Part shown: positions 43,979 through 52,705 of the stretch, one piece after another
Numbering within the stretch: position 1 is the stretch's first letter
Layout: each line of letters begins with the position of its first letter
Assembly (NCBI RefSeq): GCF_023525255.1
Contig: NZ_CP073355.1
Coordinates: forward strand, 1,860,001 to 1,924,000
Source of the DNA: Thermospira aquatica
GTDB taxonomy: Bacteria; Spirochaetota; Brevinematia; Brevinematales; Thermospiraceae
Direction of reading: 5' to 3'
DNA: 64,000 nt
Program-made: the position numbers and the translations under genes
The notes under the pieces: model-generated
Database searches by the model: none
What the model saw: only the letters and a program-made list of their open reading frames with translations
Told to the model about the DNA's origin: nothing

Positions 43979-45262
43979 ATGACAGATTATCGCTGGCTTT
44001 TTTGGTTGACACTTGGGCTTACGGTGGTGCGGTTTTTGTGGAAACAGTACCTGAGGTATCTCAGTTACACCTATCTCAAAAAGCATCATAAGGAGATTCC
44101 CTCCATTCTGGAAGGGGCTTTTTCACCTGAGGATATGGAAAAAATCGAGGCATATACGCTTTCCCGGATGAGGTATGGAACCTGGTCGGGTTTGTTTGAT
44201 TTTGTTGTCATGCTCTGGTGGGTGTTTGGGGGAGGCTTTCTCTGGCTTTATCAGCTTGTTGTGAACTGGAATCTCTCTTTTGTATGGACGGGTGTTGTGC
44301 TTGCCTGGCTTTCCACCTTGTTTTTTATGGTGGTGAATATCCCCTGGGATCTGTATGAGGATTTTGTATTAGAGGCAAAGTTTGGGTTTAACACCATGAC
44401 CTGGAAAACATGGATAACTGATCTTTTCAAGGGGATTGTTCTCTCTGTGGCTTTGGAACTCCCTTTACTCTGGATAGTGCTCTCTGTGATTCAAGGGATG
44501 CCAACTCTCTGGTGGTTTGTAGCGTGGGTGGTGTATACGCTTTTTGATATTCTGGTGATATATATTGCGCCGTATGTGATAGATCCTCTCTTTAACAAGT
44601 ATGAACCGCTGGAGAAAGAGTATGGTGATCCTATCCTGGCATGGGCGGAAAAACAGGGAGTAAGTGTGAAAGCAGTGTTGAAGATGGATGCTTCTCGAAG
44701 AACCAAGCATTCGAATGCTTATTTTACGGGTATAGGACGGGTGAAGCGGATAGTTGTTTTTGATACCCTTCTTACACATTTTTCTCTCGAGGAGATTCTT
44801 GCGATCCTTTCTCATGAACTTGGTCACTGGAAAAGGCATCACATTTTGAAGCAGTTTCTTTCTTCTCTATTTCTCTCGCTTGTGGGATTGTATCTGGTGT
44901 ATATGATGCTTCAATATCGCTGGTTTTCCCAGGCATTTGGGGTAGGTCAGGAGTTGATTTTTTCAGACAGAGGTTTTTTTGCTGAGGTGTTTTTCCTTGG
45001 AGTATTCTTGGCAGGGCTCGGCATCTTTTTTGAACCACTTGCGGCATATTTTTCGAGAAGGCGAGAGAGAGAAGCGGATAGCTATGCTGTAAAAACGATG
45101 GGAGAAGCCAGGTCGCTTCAGTCAGCGCTTATTAAACTCTATAAGGAAAATCTCTCCCCATTTCATGTTCATCCCTTTGTGGTGAAGATGACCTATAGCC
45201 ATCCACCTTTGCTGGAAAGACTCCAGTTTTTAACAGAGGAGGAGAAAAAGCTTGCCCGATGA
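43979..45262 (+). CDS. M48 family membrane metalloprotease (Ste24/CAAX protease 1-like)
   Basis: 427 residues with about six membrane helices. Zinc motif ILSHELGHWKRHH (HExxH), the third ligand in EREADSYAVKTMG, and the M48A substrate-chamber pattern FNKYEPLEKEYGDPILAWAEKQGVSVKAVLKMDASRRTKHSNAYFTGIG. Bacterial Ste24 homologues act in membrane protein quality control; no prenylated substrate is expected. Ends in an ATGA overlap with pabB. Confidence 0.93.
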   Translation: MTDYRWLFWLTLGLTVVRFLWKQYLRYLSYTYLKKHHKEIPSILEGAFSPEDMEKIEAYTLSRMRYGTWSGLFDFVVMLWWVFGGGFLWLYQLVVNWNLSFVWTGVVLAWLSTLFFMVVNIPWDLYEDFVLEAKFGFNTMTWKTWITDLFKGIVLSVALELPLLWIVLSVIQGMPTLWWFVAWVVYTLFDILVIYIAPYVIDPLFNKYEPLEKEYGDPILAWAEKQGVSVKAVLKMDASRRTKHSNAYFTGIGRVKRIVVFDTLLTHFSLEEILAILSHELGHWKRHHILKQFLSSLFLSLVGLYLVYMMLQYRWFSQAFGVGQELIFSDRGFFAEVFFLGVFLAGLGIFFEPLAAYFSRRREREADSYAVKTMGEARSLQSALIKLYKENLSPFHVHPFVVKMTYSHPPLLERLQFLTEEEKKLAR

Positions 45263-46224
45263 TACATCTTCCTCTGAAAATACGAAGTCAGTTGAAAGAA
45301 TGGTATGAAAAAGGTGAGCCTTTTTTGTTCGTTGTGGACTATACGGGAGAGAACGGAAGACTCTGGAAGCTTTCCGATGTGCCTTCTGAAAGGGTGGTAT
45401 ACCAGATTGGGGAAATAACCAATCGAAAGCCTGTATCTCTTTCCGTTTCGCTGGACGTGGTTTGTCCGATAAGTTGGGAAAGGTATCACAAGGCATTTGA
45501 ACGGGTCCAGTACTATCAACGAAGAGGAGAAAACTACCTGCTAAATCTTACTTTTCCTACGGAGGTGGTTCTTTCCCGTGATCTCTGGGAGGTTACTCAT
45601 GCTGTGCGTGCTCCCTTTGTTCTCGGGATAAGGGATGAGTTTTTGGTATTTTCTCCTGAGATGTTTGTGGTTATAGAGGGGAAAAAGATTGCTACTTTTC
45701 CCATGAAGGGAACGATTTCGGCGGATTGTGAGGAAAACCTTGCTCTGCTTTATGACGATCCCAAGGAGGCCGCCGAGCATGTTGCGGTGGTAGATCTTCT
45801 CCGTAATGATCTTGGGAAGGTATGTCGGAAGGTCGAGGTAAAGCGTTACCGTTACTGGGAAAGGGTTGTTCATGCTCGGGGAGAACTCTACCAGACAAGT
45901 TCGCATATCGAAGGGGAGATTCAGCCTGATATAGGGATAGAAGAGGTGTTTGAGGCGATTCTCCCTGCGGGATCGGTGACAGGGGTTCCCAAACCACGCG
46001 CATGTGAGATTATAGCCGAGGTGGAGGGATATGAAAGAGGGTGGTATACAGGGGTGTTTGGACTGTTTGATGGGCAACGTCTTGTGAGTGCCGTGATGAT
46101 TCGTTATCTGGAAAAGCAAAAAGAAACGCTTTTTTATAAATCAGGGGGAGGAATTATGGTGTACAGTGATGCCAGAAGAGAATATCAGGAACTTCTGGAG
46201 AAGGTGTATGTACCCGTTTTTTGA
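45259..46224 (+). CDS. pabB: Aminodeoxychorismate synthase component I (PabB)
   Basis: 321 residues, chorismate-binding domain only; converts chorismate with ammonia or glutamine-derived nitrogen to 4-amino-4-deoxychorismate for folate. Motifs: YYQRRGENYLLNLTFP, FSPEMFVVIEGKKIATFPMKGTI, HVAVVDLLRNDLGKVCR, AGSVTGVPKPRACEII and SGGGIMVYSD. It is shorter at the N-terminus than E. coli PabB. pabA is not next to it, but the lyase (pabC-like) overlaps its end. Confidence 0.93.
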   Translation: MIHLPLKIRSQLKEWYEKGEPFLFVVDYTGENGRLWKLSDVPSERVVYQIGEITNRKPVSLSVSLDVVCPISWERYHKAFERVQYYQRRGENYLLNLTFPTEVVLSRDLWEVTHAVRAPFVLGIRDEFLVFSPEMFVVIEGKKIATFPMKGTISADCEENLALLYDDPKEAAEHVAVVDLLRNDLGKVCRKVEVKRYRYWERVVHARGELYQTSSHIEGEIQPDIGIEEVFEAILPAGSVTGVPKPRACEIIAEVEGYERGWYTGVFGLFDGQRLVSAVMIRYLEKQKETLFYKSGGGIMVYSDARREYQELLEKVYVPVF

Positions 46225-46819
46225 AACTATTTGCCTGGAAAAGGATGGTTTTCATCTTCTTGCCTATCATCAAAAGCGACTGAATGATGTTTTTTTGAAG
46301 TTTTATCCGGGAGAAAAACCCTGGGAACTTAAAAAACTTCTCCAGCCTGTTCCAAAAGTGCAAACAAAAACAAAGTGTCGTTTTGTTTATGGGAAGGATG
46401 GATATCAGATATTTTATGAGCCGTATACTTTGAGAAGGATAGAAAAGGTCAGGATACTTGAAAAGGACATAAGCTATCCTTATAAATTTACTGACAGGGC
46501 AGAGTTTGAGAAGTATGCTTCCCTCTGCAAAGATGGGGAAATGGTGGTATTTTCCCGTGAAGGACATATCACGGATAGTCTTGTGAGTAATGTGGTGTTT
46601 TTTGATGGAAAACATTGGATTACTCCTACGACATATCTTTTAAATGGAGTGAAGCGGCAGTTTTACCTTGAGAAACATCGTATCCTTGAAAAGGAGATAA
46701 CTATTCAGGATATGAAGAGTTACACTCATATAGGGTTTATTAATGCGATGATTGATCTGGAAGAGCTTGTCCTTCCTATAACCGCGGTGGAGGTAATCCA
46801 TGGACTGGAAGAGTTTTGA
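46208..46819 (+). CDS. pabC: Aminodeoxychorismate lyase-like class IV PLP enzyme (PabC)
   Basis: 203 residues of the short fold-type IV aminotransferase group. MYPFFETICLEKDGFHLLAYHQKRLN is the N-terminal strand set; the likely Schiff-base Lys is in YKFTDR, and REGHITDSLVSNVVFFD matches the family E-x3-T-x-S motif. It would release p-aminobenzoate and pyruvate. Start at 46208, 17 bases inside pabB; a frame from 46166 lies fully inside pabB. Ends 20 bases inside the next gene. Confidence 0.85.
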   Translation: MYPFFETICLEKDGFHLLAYHQKRLNDVFLKFYPGEKPWELKKLLQPVPKVQTKTKCRFVYGKDGYQIFYEPYTLRRIEKVRILEKDISYPYKFTDRAEFEKYASLCKDGEMVVFSREGHITDSLVSNVVFFDGKHWITPTTYLLNGVKRQFYLEKHRILEKEITIQDMKSYTHIGFINAMIDLEELVLPITAVEVIHGLEEF

Positions 46820-47603
46820 GAACAGACTCGAATGCTCGCTTGAGTCTTTGAAAGATGTTGCTAGCGGTGTAACAACCCTGATTGTGCTGGGGTCGGGTCT
46901 TTTTGAGGTTGCTCGGCTTGGTGAGGAGGAAAAAAGTATCCCCTTTGAAGATATCCCCTATCATCCAAAGAGTTTTGTACAGGGGCATCCCGGGAAGTAT
47001 GTGATTTCTCGTTTTGGAGGGGAGAGGGTGGTATTTTCGCTTGGGAGGGTACATCTTTATGAAGGTTACCATCCTCTGGAGGTTGTGTATGGCCTCACCT
47101 TATGGGCGCGTCTGGGAGTAAAAAGGGTTATTTTGACAAATGCGAGTGGAGGGATAGGAGAGTATGAAGTGGGAGACGTTGTTCTCATAGAGGACCATAT
47201 CAATCATCAGGGTACCTCTCCACTCATAGGATGTCCACTTCCTGCACGGTTTGTGCCCATGATAGATGTGTATGATCAGGATGTGATCACCTACCTTCAG
47301 TCGATAGGGGTGAAAACAGGTGTTTATGCTGGTGTTCTTGGGCCGCAATATGAGACACCGGCGGAAATTCGCTCACTCAAGATACTTGGGGCGACACTGG
47401 TAGGAATGTCAACCGTTCAGGAGGCGATCATGGCGAAATTTCTCGGCTTGAAGGTATGCGGATTTTCTCTTGTGACCAATCGTGCGGCGGGTTTGGGTGG
47501 TCATATTCCCAATCATCAGTCGGTGTTAGACATAGCCTCTCAGGGTGCAAAAAGAATGCGAGAACTGGTGACAAAGGTGCTGGAATATTGGAAAGAAAAA
47601 TGA
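46800..47603 (+). CDS. punA: Purine nucleoside phosphorylase I
   Basis: 267 residues; phosphorolysis of guanosine/inosine. GSGLFEVA phosphate loop near residue 30, GRVHLYEGYHPLEVVYGL, TNASGGIGEYEVGDVV, GVLGPQYETPAEIRSLKILGATLVGMSTVQEAIMAKFLGLKVCGFSLVTNRAAG (purine-binding region with Glu and Asn). Trimeric PNP family. Overlaps the lyase by 20 bases and the following GNAT gene by four. Confidence 0.95.
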   Translation: MDWKSFENRLECSLESLKDVASGVTTLIVLGSGLFEVARLGEEEKSIPFEDIPYHPKSFVQGHPGKYVISRFGGERVVFSLGRVHLYEGYHPLEVVYGLTLWARLGVKRVILTNASGGIGEYEVGDVVLIEDHINHQGTSPLIGCPLPARFVPMIDVYDQDVITYLQSIGVKTGVYAGVLGPQYETPAEIRSLKILGATLVGMSTVQEAIMAKFLGLKVCGFSLVTNRAAGLGGHIPNHQSVLDIASQGAKRMRELVTKVLEYWKEK

Positions 47604-48070
47604 CAGGATTTTCGTTTTATCAGGCTTCTCTTGTGGATGAAGAGGTGATTACGGATATTGAGAGAAAGTGTTTTGGAAGTGCCGATGCGTTTCCTCGCTG
47701 GCAGATACGCAGACTCCTGACCAATGTTTATGGATCGGTACTTTCGGAGATTTTGGTTTTTGAAGGAGAAAAGGTGGGTTGGGGATGCTGGATGACGCGC
47801 AAGAAGAGCCGTATCGTGAGACTGTATTCTCTCGCGGTGCTTCCTGATTTTCGGGGAAAAGGCATAGCGGAGGCGTATCTTTGTACAAAATTTAGGGAGT
47901 TTTCAAAACACTATCGCTTCTGTCATCTTGAGGTGCGGGTCTCCAATGAGCGAGCACTTAAACTCTATAGAAAACTGGGGTTTGTTATTGTGAAAGAGTT
48001 GCCGGGTTACTATGGTGAGGAGGATGGCTACAGGATGAAACTTGATCTGCATTCTTACATGTCACTGTAG
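47600..48070 (+). CDS. GNAT N-acetyltransferase (RimI-like)
   Basis: 156 residues. Acetyl-CoA loop LPDFRGKGIAEAYL and the terminal strand ALKLYRKLGFVIVKELPGYYGEEDGYRMKLDL match ribosomal-protein S18 acetyltransferase-like enzymes; the W/Q-rich start is divergent. ATG overlaps the pnp stop; the longer frame from 47456 lies inside pnp. Last gene of the cysE operon; its 3' end overlaps the convergent GGDEF gene by 16 bases. Confidence 0.87.
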   Translation: MTGFSFYQASLVDEEVITDIERKCFGSADAFPRWQIRRLLTNVYGSVLSEILVFEGEKVGWGCWMTRKKSRIVRLYSLAVLPDFRGKGIAEAYLCTKFREFSKHYRFCHLEVRVSNERALKLYRKLGFVIVKELPGYYGEEDGYRMKLDLHSYMSL

Positions 48071-49236
48071 AGGTTACTTTTAGGAAGATCAAGGGAGAGA
48101 TCCTCTATATCTTTCTCTGAAAGATGATTGAAGGCTATGCCGTAAGCGTACTCTTCTGCATCGATTTTTCTTCCCCACACAAGCGTTCCTTCGAGAGGAG
48201 TTGGCTCTTTGTGCGAATTGGATTTTTTGATTTGAATGTGAATTGGTGTTTCCAGGGTAAACACGTGTTGAGAAATGATTCGGATTCCACCGAGGGAGGC
48301 ATTTTCGGTAAAGGTATGTTCATGAATCGTTTTATTTTCCTGTTGATAGGAAAGCCACACCTCCCACTGACGGGGATGACGGATGTGTTTTCGACGGTCC
48401 TTGGGAGCAACGATGACTCTGTTTTTTCCTTCAAATTTTGCCTGGTAGAGAGCCTTGTCAGCCTGGGCTAAAAGATCGGGGATAGTACCTCCCATATCCG
48501 GGAAGGTGGCGATTCCCCCACTAAATCTCACGCCATGTTCAGCAAAGAAGGGATGATCGTGAAGACGGCGAATGATCCGATTGGCAAAATACGAAGCACG
48601 CTCGCTATCGGTTTCCGGTAAAAGGATAAGAAACTCTTCACCGCCGTAGCGACAGAGTATATCCTCAAGTCGGATGTGGGAGCGTACAAACTCGGCAAAT
48701 CGTCTGAGAACCTCGTCTCCGAAGAGGTGTCCCCGGGTATCATTGATTCTTTTAAAATCGTCTAAATCAAGAATAAGGATAGAAAATTTTTTATTGTACC
48801 TGAGACTTCGGTTTATTTCTTTCTGGAGGCTGAGTTCCATGTATCGACGGTTAAAAACTCCCGTGAGGCTGTCTATCATGGCCATTTCTTCTGTTTGTTT
48901 GAAGAGATGAAATTCAATGATTATTGGATGGGATATGAGGCGGTTATAGTTGATGAAGTAATCGACGATAGGGAGGCGCAGTCCCACGGGCCGCTGGAGT
49001 TTGGTTGTCAAGAATTCCGCATGTTCTATAATATGAATCCAGTGGTTAAAAGCCTCTTCCTCGGAGAAGTTATAATGGACAAAGAGGGCAAGAAGGGAAG
49101 AAAAAAAACTCTCTCGTTTGGAGGTATCTTTTTGCAGTTCCCTAATCCTTGAAAGGAAGTAAGGGAGATGAACCTTTTCCTCTTCTTCAAGGAAGGCCAA
49201 AATACGCTCTACAAGAATCTGTACTTGTTCATTCAT
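48055..49236 (-). CDS. Diguanylate cyclase with C-terminal PilZ domain
   Basis: 393 residues, cytoplasmic. Helical N-terminus (1-125), GGDEF domain with DSLTGVFNRRYMELSLQKE, DLDDFKRINDTRGHLFGDEVLRRFAE and the active loop RYGGEEF at about residue 195-201. An inhibitory I-site RxxD is not obvious. The C-terminal domain (about 275-385) has RKHIR (RxxxR) and NASLGG (N-x-S-x-x-G), so it can bind the product c-di-GMP. This joins synthesis and sensing in one chain; the HD-GYP phosphodiesterase lies 6 kb away. Confidence 0.93.
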   Translation of the reverse strand: MNEQVQILVERILAFLEEEEKVHLPYFLSRIRELQKDTSKRESFFSSLLALFVHYNFSEEEAFNHWIHIIEHAEFLTTKLQRPVGLRLPIVDYFINYNRLISHPIIIEFHLFKQTEEMAMIDSLTGVFNRRYMELSLQKEINRSLRYNKKFSILILDLDDFKRINDTRGHLFGDEVLRRFAEFVRSHIRLEDILCRYGGEEFLILLPETDSERASYFANRIIRRLHDHPFFAEHGVRFSGGIATFPDMGGTIPDLLAQADKALYQAKFEGKNRVIVAPKDRRKHIRHPRQWEVWLSYQQENKTIHEHTFTENASLGGIRIISQHVFTLETPIHIQIKKSNSHKEPTPLEGTLVWGRKIDAEEYAYGIAFNHLSEKDIEDLSLDLPKSNLYSDM

Positions 49237-49322
49237 AAAAACGTCCTCCGCGTTAAACCTTTCTCTTTTAAGTTATCGGTAGAGACTGTCTAAAGTTTAG
49301 TAAAGAAAAAGTGTAGAAATTT

Positions 49323-50675
49323 TTACGGTAAAGATACATAACTTCTATTGGATATATACTGCTCTACCATATCAGGTGTTATACTTTTTGTTTTGCATAT
49401 CTGTTGGTAGAATTTTGCTGAGTTTCTCCATGAACGTGTTTGGGTTTCGTACTTATTAGCCAGAAGGCCAAAAGAAGCAGATTCTCCTTCTATCCACTCA
49501 AAGTTGTCAATAAGTGTCCAGTGGTAGTACCTTTTGACGGGAATACCCTGCTGGATGACGGAAGCAACCTCTTTGAGATGATCGTAGAGAAATTGTGGGC
49601 GAAAACGGTCTTCTCTGTCACAGGTTCCGTTTTCTGTAATAAATATGGGAAGTTTGTAACGTTTCCACACGCGTTTAATAAGAAGAGAAAGCCCTCTTGG
49701 ATAGATTTCCCAGCCAAGGTCATTGGTAGGAGCACCTTGAGCTACGACTCGTTTGGCAAACAGTTCCGGTGGGTTCCATATAAATTGAATTTTGTCTCTG
49801 GAGTAGTAATTGATACCTATGAAGTCCTGGAAATTTCCTTTCCCTCTCGGATAACCAGAACCAAGTGGCGGGAGGAATTTTCCTTTTCCCATGGCTTCGA
49901 GGAATATGCCTTGAAAGACAAAATCATTGAGAAAGGCGCTAAAATGGTCGAGAGGGGAGAAAGGAGAAAGGGGAGAGAAGACCCGCAGATGATGGGCTAC
50001 ACCAACGAGGGTTGGTTCTTTTTCTGATTCTTGGAGAGAATGGATGAGTTTGTATGCATCAATGTGGGCAAGACTGAGGTTTCGTGCGGCACGTATCATG
50101 GCATTACTGTCCTGTTTTCCAGGAGGCCAGGATCCCAGAACATACCCGTAAGAGAGGTAAACATTGGGTTCATTGATTGTAACCCAGTCATTCACAAGAT
50201 GCTTGAGATTACTCACCACAAACTCCACATAACGGAGAAAATCGCTGATACTGCTTTCGTTTTCCCACCCGCCTTTATCCTCGAACCATAAGGGATGGGA
50301 AAAATGATACAGGGTCACAAGGGGGCGGATGTTGTATTTTGCAAGCAGGGAGATTTCTTCGATATAGTGTTCGATACCCTCCCGGGAGAACTTTCCTGGT
50401 TCTGGTTCGATGCGGCTCCACTCAAGTCCCATGCGATGGGTTTGTACCCCTAACTCAGCCAAAAGCTCAATGTCCTCTTTGAAGCGTTTCCAGTGATCGT
50501 TGGCGCGGAGGGGGGATGTGTGGTCTTTGATATGTCCCTGTTCTGCCCATCGATACCAGTTGTTGTTTTTGTCTCCACCTTCGATCTGAAGCGCTGCTGT
50601 TGCAGTCCCAAACAGAAAGTCTTCGCCCAACTTGCAACCTAATGCTCTAAAACTAAGATGTATCAAGGCTTTCAT
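49323..50675 (-). CDS. GH1 beta-glycosidase, 5' end replaced by IS sequence
   Basis: 450-residue frame; authentic from DFLFGTATAALQIEGG (codon 19) to the end. Acid/base Glu in WVTINEPNVYLSYGY, nucleophile in LPIFITENGTCD. The first 18 residues (MKALIHLSFRALGCKLGE) come from the terminal sequence of the IS1634-type element. The native start, eight codons MKDIRFPE with a good ribosome site, now lies 2 kb away at 52672-52695. Removing the IS and one CGAA rebuilds MKDIRFPEDFLFGTATAA exactly. Whether the fused form is expressed is uncertain: a weak GGGA site lies 11 bases before its ATG. Confidence 0.93.
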   Translation of the reverse strand: MKALIHLSFRALGCKLGEDFLFGTATAALQIEGGDKNNNWYRWAEQGHIKDHTSPLRANDHWKRFKEDIELLAELGVQTHRMGLEWSRIEPEPGKFSREGIEHYIEEISLLAKYNIRPLVTLYHFSHPLWFEDKGGWENESSISDFLRYVEFVVSNLKHLVNDWVTINEPNVYLSYGYVLGSWPPGKQDSNAMIRAARNLSLAHIDAYKLIHSLQESEKEPTLVGVAHHLRVFSPLSPFSPLDHFSAFLNDFVFQGIFLEAMGKGKFLPPLGSGYPRGKGNFQDFIGINYYSRDKIQFIWNPPELFAKRVVAQGAPTNDLGWEIYPRGLSLLIKRVWKRYKLPIFITENGTCDREDRFRPQFLYDHLKEVASVIQQGIPVKRYYHWTLIDNFEWIEGESASFGLLANKYETQTRSWRNSAKFYQQICKTKSITPDMVEQYISNRSYVSLP

Positions 50676-52671
50676 CTTTTCGATTTTCCCTTTTAGGTAA
50701 CACGGATTTTTTCTGAAAGAAGGGACATTCCTTATAGTTCAGGGCATGATATATCTCCCTTACACGAACGATGGGTTTACTGCATTTCTTTATGTAAATC
50801 GTCCTCCCTGTCCTCGTCTTCATCTCACTGGTAATAAGCTTCTGCGTGTTCATCCTCCTGACTATATTACTCCAATCATCTCTTATCCCCTTCGCCTTGA
50901 GCTTTTGCCTTATGGTGTTTACAACCATATACGCAAGGATACTCCCATAGATGTGTGCCTCTGAATAGATGTCTTTTGACTGAAACACTGAATGTCTCTA
51001 TCTTCCCTCAATGTGTTGTATATCTTCCATATCGTCTCTTCATCTTCCCCCTTGAGGGTGGTGCGGATAAAGTATGCCCCAGGCACCTTCACTCCTTCCA
51101 CCCTCTTCCACTTAATCTCCGTCGCTATCCCATCCTTCTCCTTTATCTTCACCTCGTACAGACGGTTCACCGAGGGGTATCTCTCTTTTAACCTCCCAAG
51201 CCTCTCATATACCTTCTCTATCCTCTTTATCCCTCCCTTCCTCTCTATCCCCCGCTTGATAGACTCTCAGCCCCTCTTCATACCTCTTTGAGAGTTCCTC
51301 TTCCATGCTCTGCTCTTTGAGCGCCTTCCCTTGCTCTTTATATACAAAAACCTGTCTTCATATCCTTCAACTTCTACCCATTGGGCAACAATCTCATTGC
51401 CTCTCCTGTCTGTAAGCCTTCTGCCCTTCTCCTCTATCTCAGCTATATGACGGTCTTTCATCTTCGCAAGGGATACACATACATAGTCCCTCTTTTGCTC
51501 CCGTAACATCCTGAGATTCTCCTCAGTGGCTATCCCTGCATCTATTACTATCACAGGACAGTGACCCTCCGAAGGATATCGCTCCTCCATGTCTTTAATA
51601 GTCTTCTTCAAAGTCTTACTGTCCCTGATGTTTCCTTCATAGATATGGCTGTATCGGATGAAACCCATCGTGTCTGTCACCAATCCCAATGCCATAAGCT
51701 TTGCATCATTACGCCTCTCTTTGCTCCGACCAAACCTCGCCTTCTCACTATCCCTCTTCTCCCCCTCAAAATAGAGATTCGTTAGATCATAGAGTATTAT
51801 CTTGTCTTGCGGTGTAAATAACTCCCCAGTGCGTCTGGCCATCCATCGATCTATCTCCTCTTTGGCTTGATAAAGCTTTCGGCTCACTTTGTAAAGATGG
51901 TGCCTGCTTACACGCCCAGGCTCTACCCCATAAAGTTCACTTAACCCACTGTTTTCCTTCAGCCATTCCTCTGTCTTGTGCTCAGAAGCAGGAAATACCG
52001 CACGGGCAGTTATGTATATCATCGCCATCTTAATCCATCTCTCCTCCCACCCCAATTCACCCAGATATCTCGATAACCCTAACTCCTCAAGTGCCTGCCT
52101 GCATAACCACTCAGCACCAACCTCACGAGCATCATTATGCTCAAGACTGTTTACATCTACCTCCTGATAGTCATGAGACCCCTCATCTGCTGCCTCTGTG
52201 CTTACAAGGGATTCCTTTGGTATATCCAGTAACCCCTTCTGTATGATAATACTGGCATAATGCTGAGCAAGGTTTTCTATCTTTTGGGGTATCTGTGAAA
52301 CAAAAAGGGAAGGCCTCTTGTAAACAATCTGTTCAATCCTGTCAGCAAGAACTTTATGGTCTGATCTATCAGGAAGTTCTTCGAGCTTACCAAGGTTGAG
52401 AATATTTCTATGTCTTACAGTATTACCGAGGCGATAACTCTCACAGAGGCGGTAGTAGGTATACCGTTTACCAGTCTTTCTGTTAGGTATGGATATAGGT
52501 TTAACGAACATGAGTAGAGTATAGCATAGGAGTGGCAGTAATGTCAAGTAGAAACTATTATTTAGGGACTACATACTAATTTCCAGAAACGATATTCATA
52601 AAAATCAAGGGGTTAGGAGCTTAAGATAACCCAAATTGGAGGATTTTTGGGGTAAAATGTTGCAAGTTGGG
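50626..52671 (-). mobile_element. IS1634-type (IS4 superfamily) insertion sequence
   Basis: 2046 bp with 13-bp perfect terminal inverted repeats CCCAACTTGCAAC (50626-50638) / GTTGCAAGTTGGG (52659-52671) and a 4-bp flanking duplication (plus strand TTCG at 50622-50625 and 52672-52675). The insertion interrupts the GH1 gene after codon 8. Confidence 0.87.
50653..52511 (-). pseudogene. IS1634-type transposase, frameshifted
   Basis: From MFVKPISIPNRKTGKRYTYY the frame is open to about 51290 and contains the DDE domain start: LYDLTNLYFEG (first Asp) and CPVIVIDAGIATEENL (second Asp). It then shifts frame near 51290 (KGRRSKSRAWKR where KGKALKEQSMEEEL is expected). It resumes as RYPSVNRLYEVKIKEKDG to about 51000, shifts again, and ends in the conserved tail AYMVVNTIRQKLKAKGIR, RRMNTQKLITSEMK to 50653. 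At least two to three frameshifts; inactive as written. Confidence 0.87.
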
Positions 52672-52695
52672 TTCGGGAAAACGGATATCTTTCAT
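52672..52695 (-). other. Orphan 5' end of the GH1 gene (eight codons with ribosome site)
   Basis: ATG at 52695 reading MKDIRFPE. AGGAGG just before it overlaps the stop codon TAG of the GH36 gene (52706-52708), so GH36 and GH1 were one operon with coupled translation. Translation starting here now runs into the IS end. Confidence 0.85.
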
Positions 52696-52705
52696 GATTT
52701 TCCTC

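Noticed and set aside
51561-51785. Small plus-strand frames within the IS1634-type element
   Set aside because: Antisense to the transposase remains, with no ribosome sites or recognisable features.
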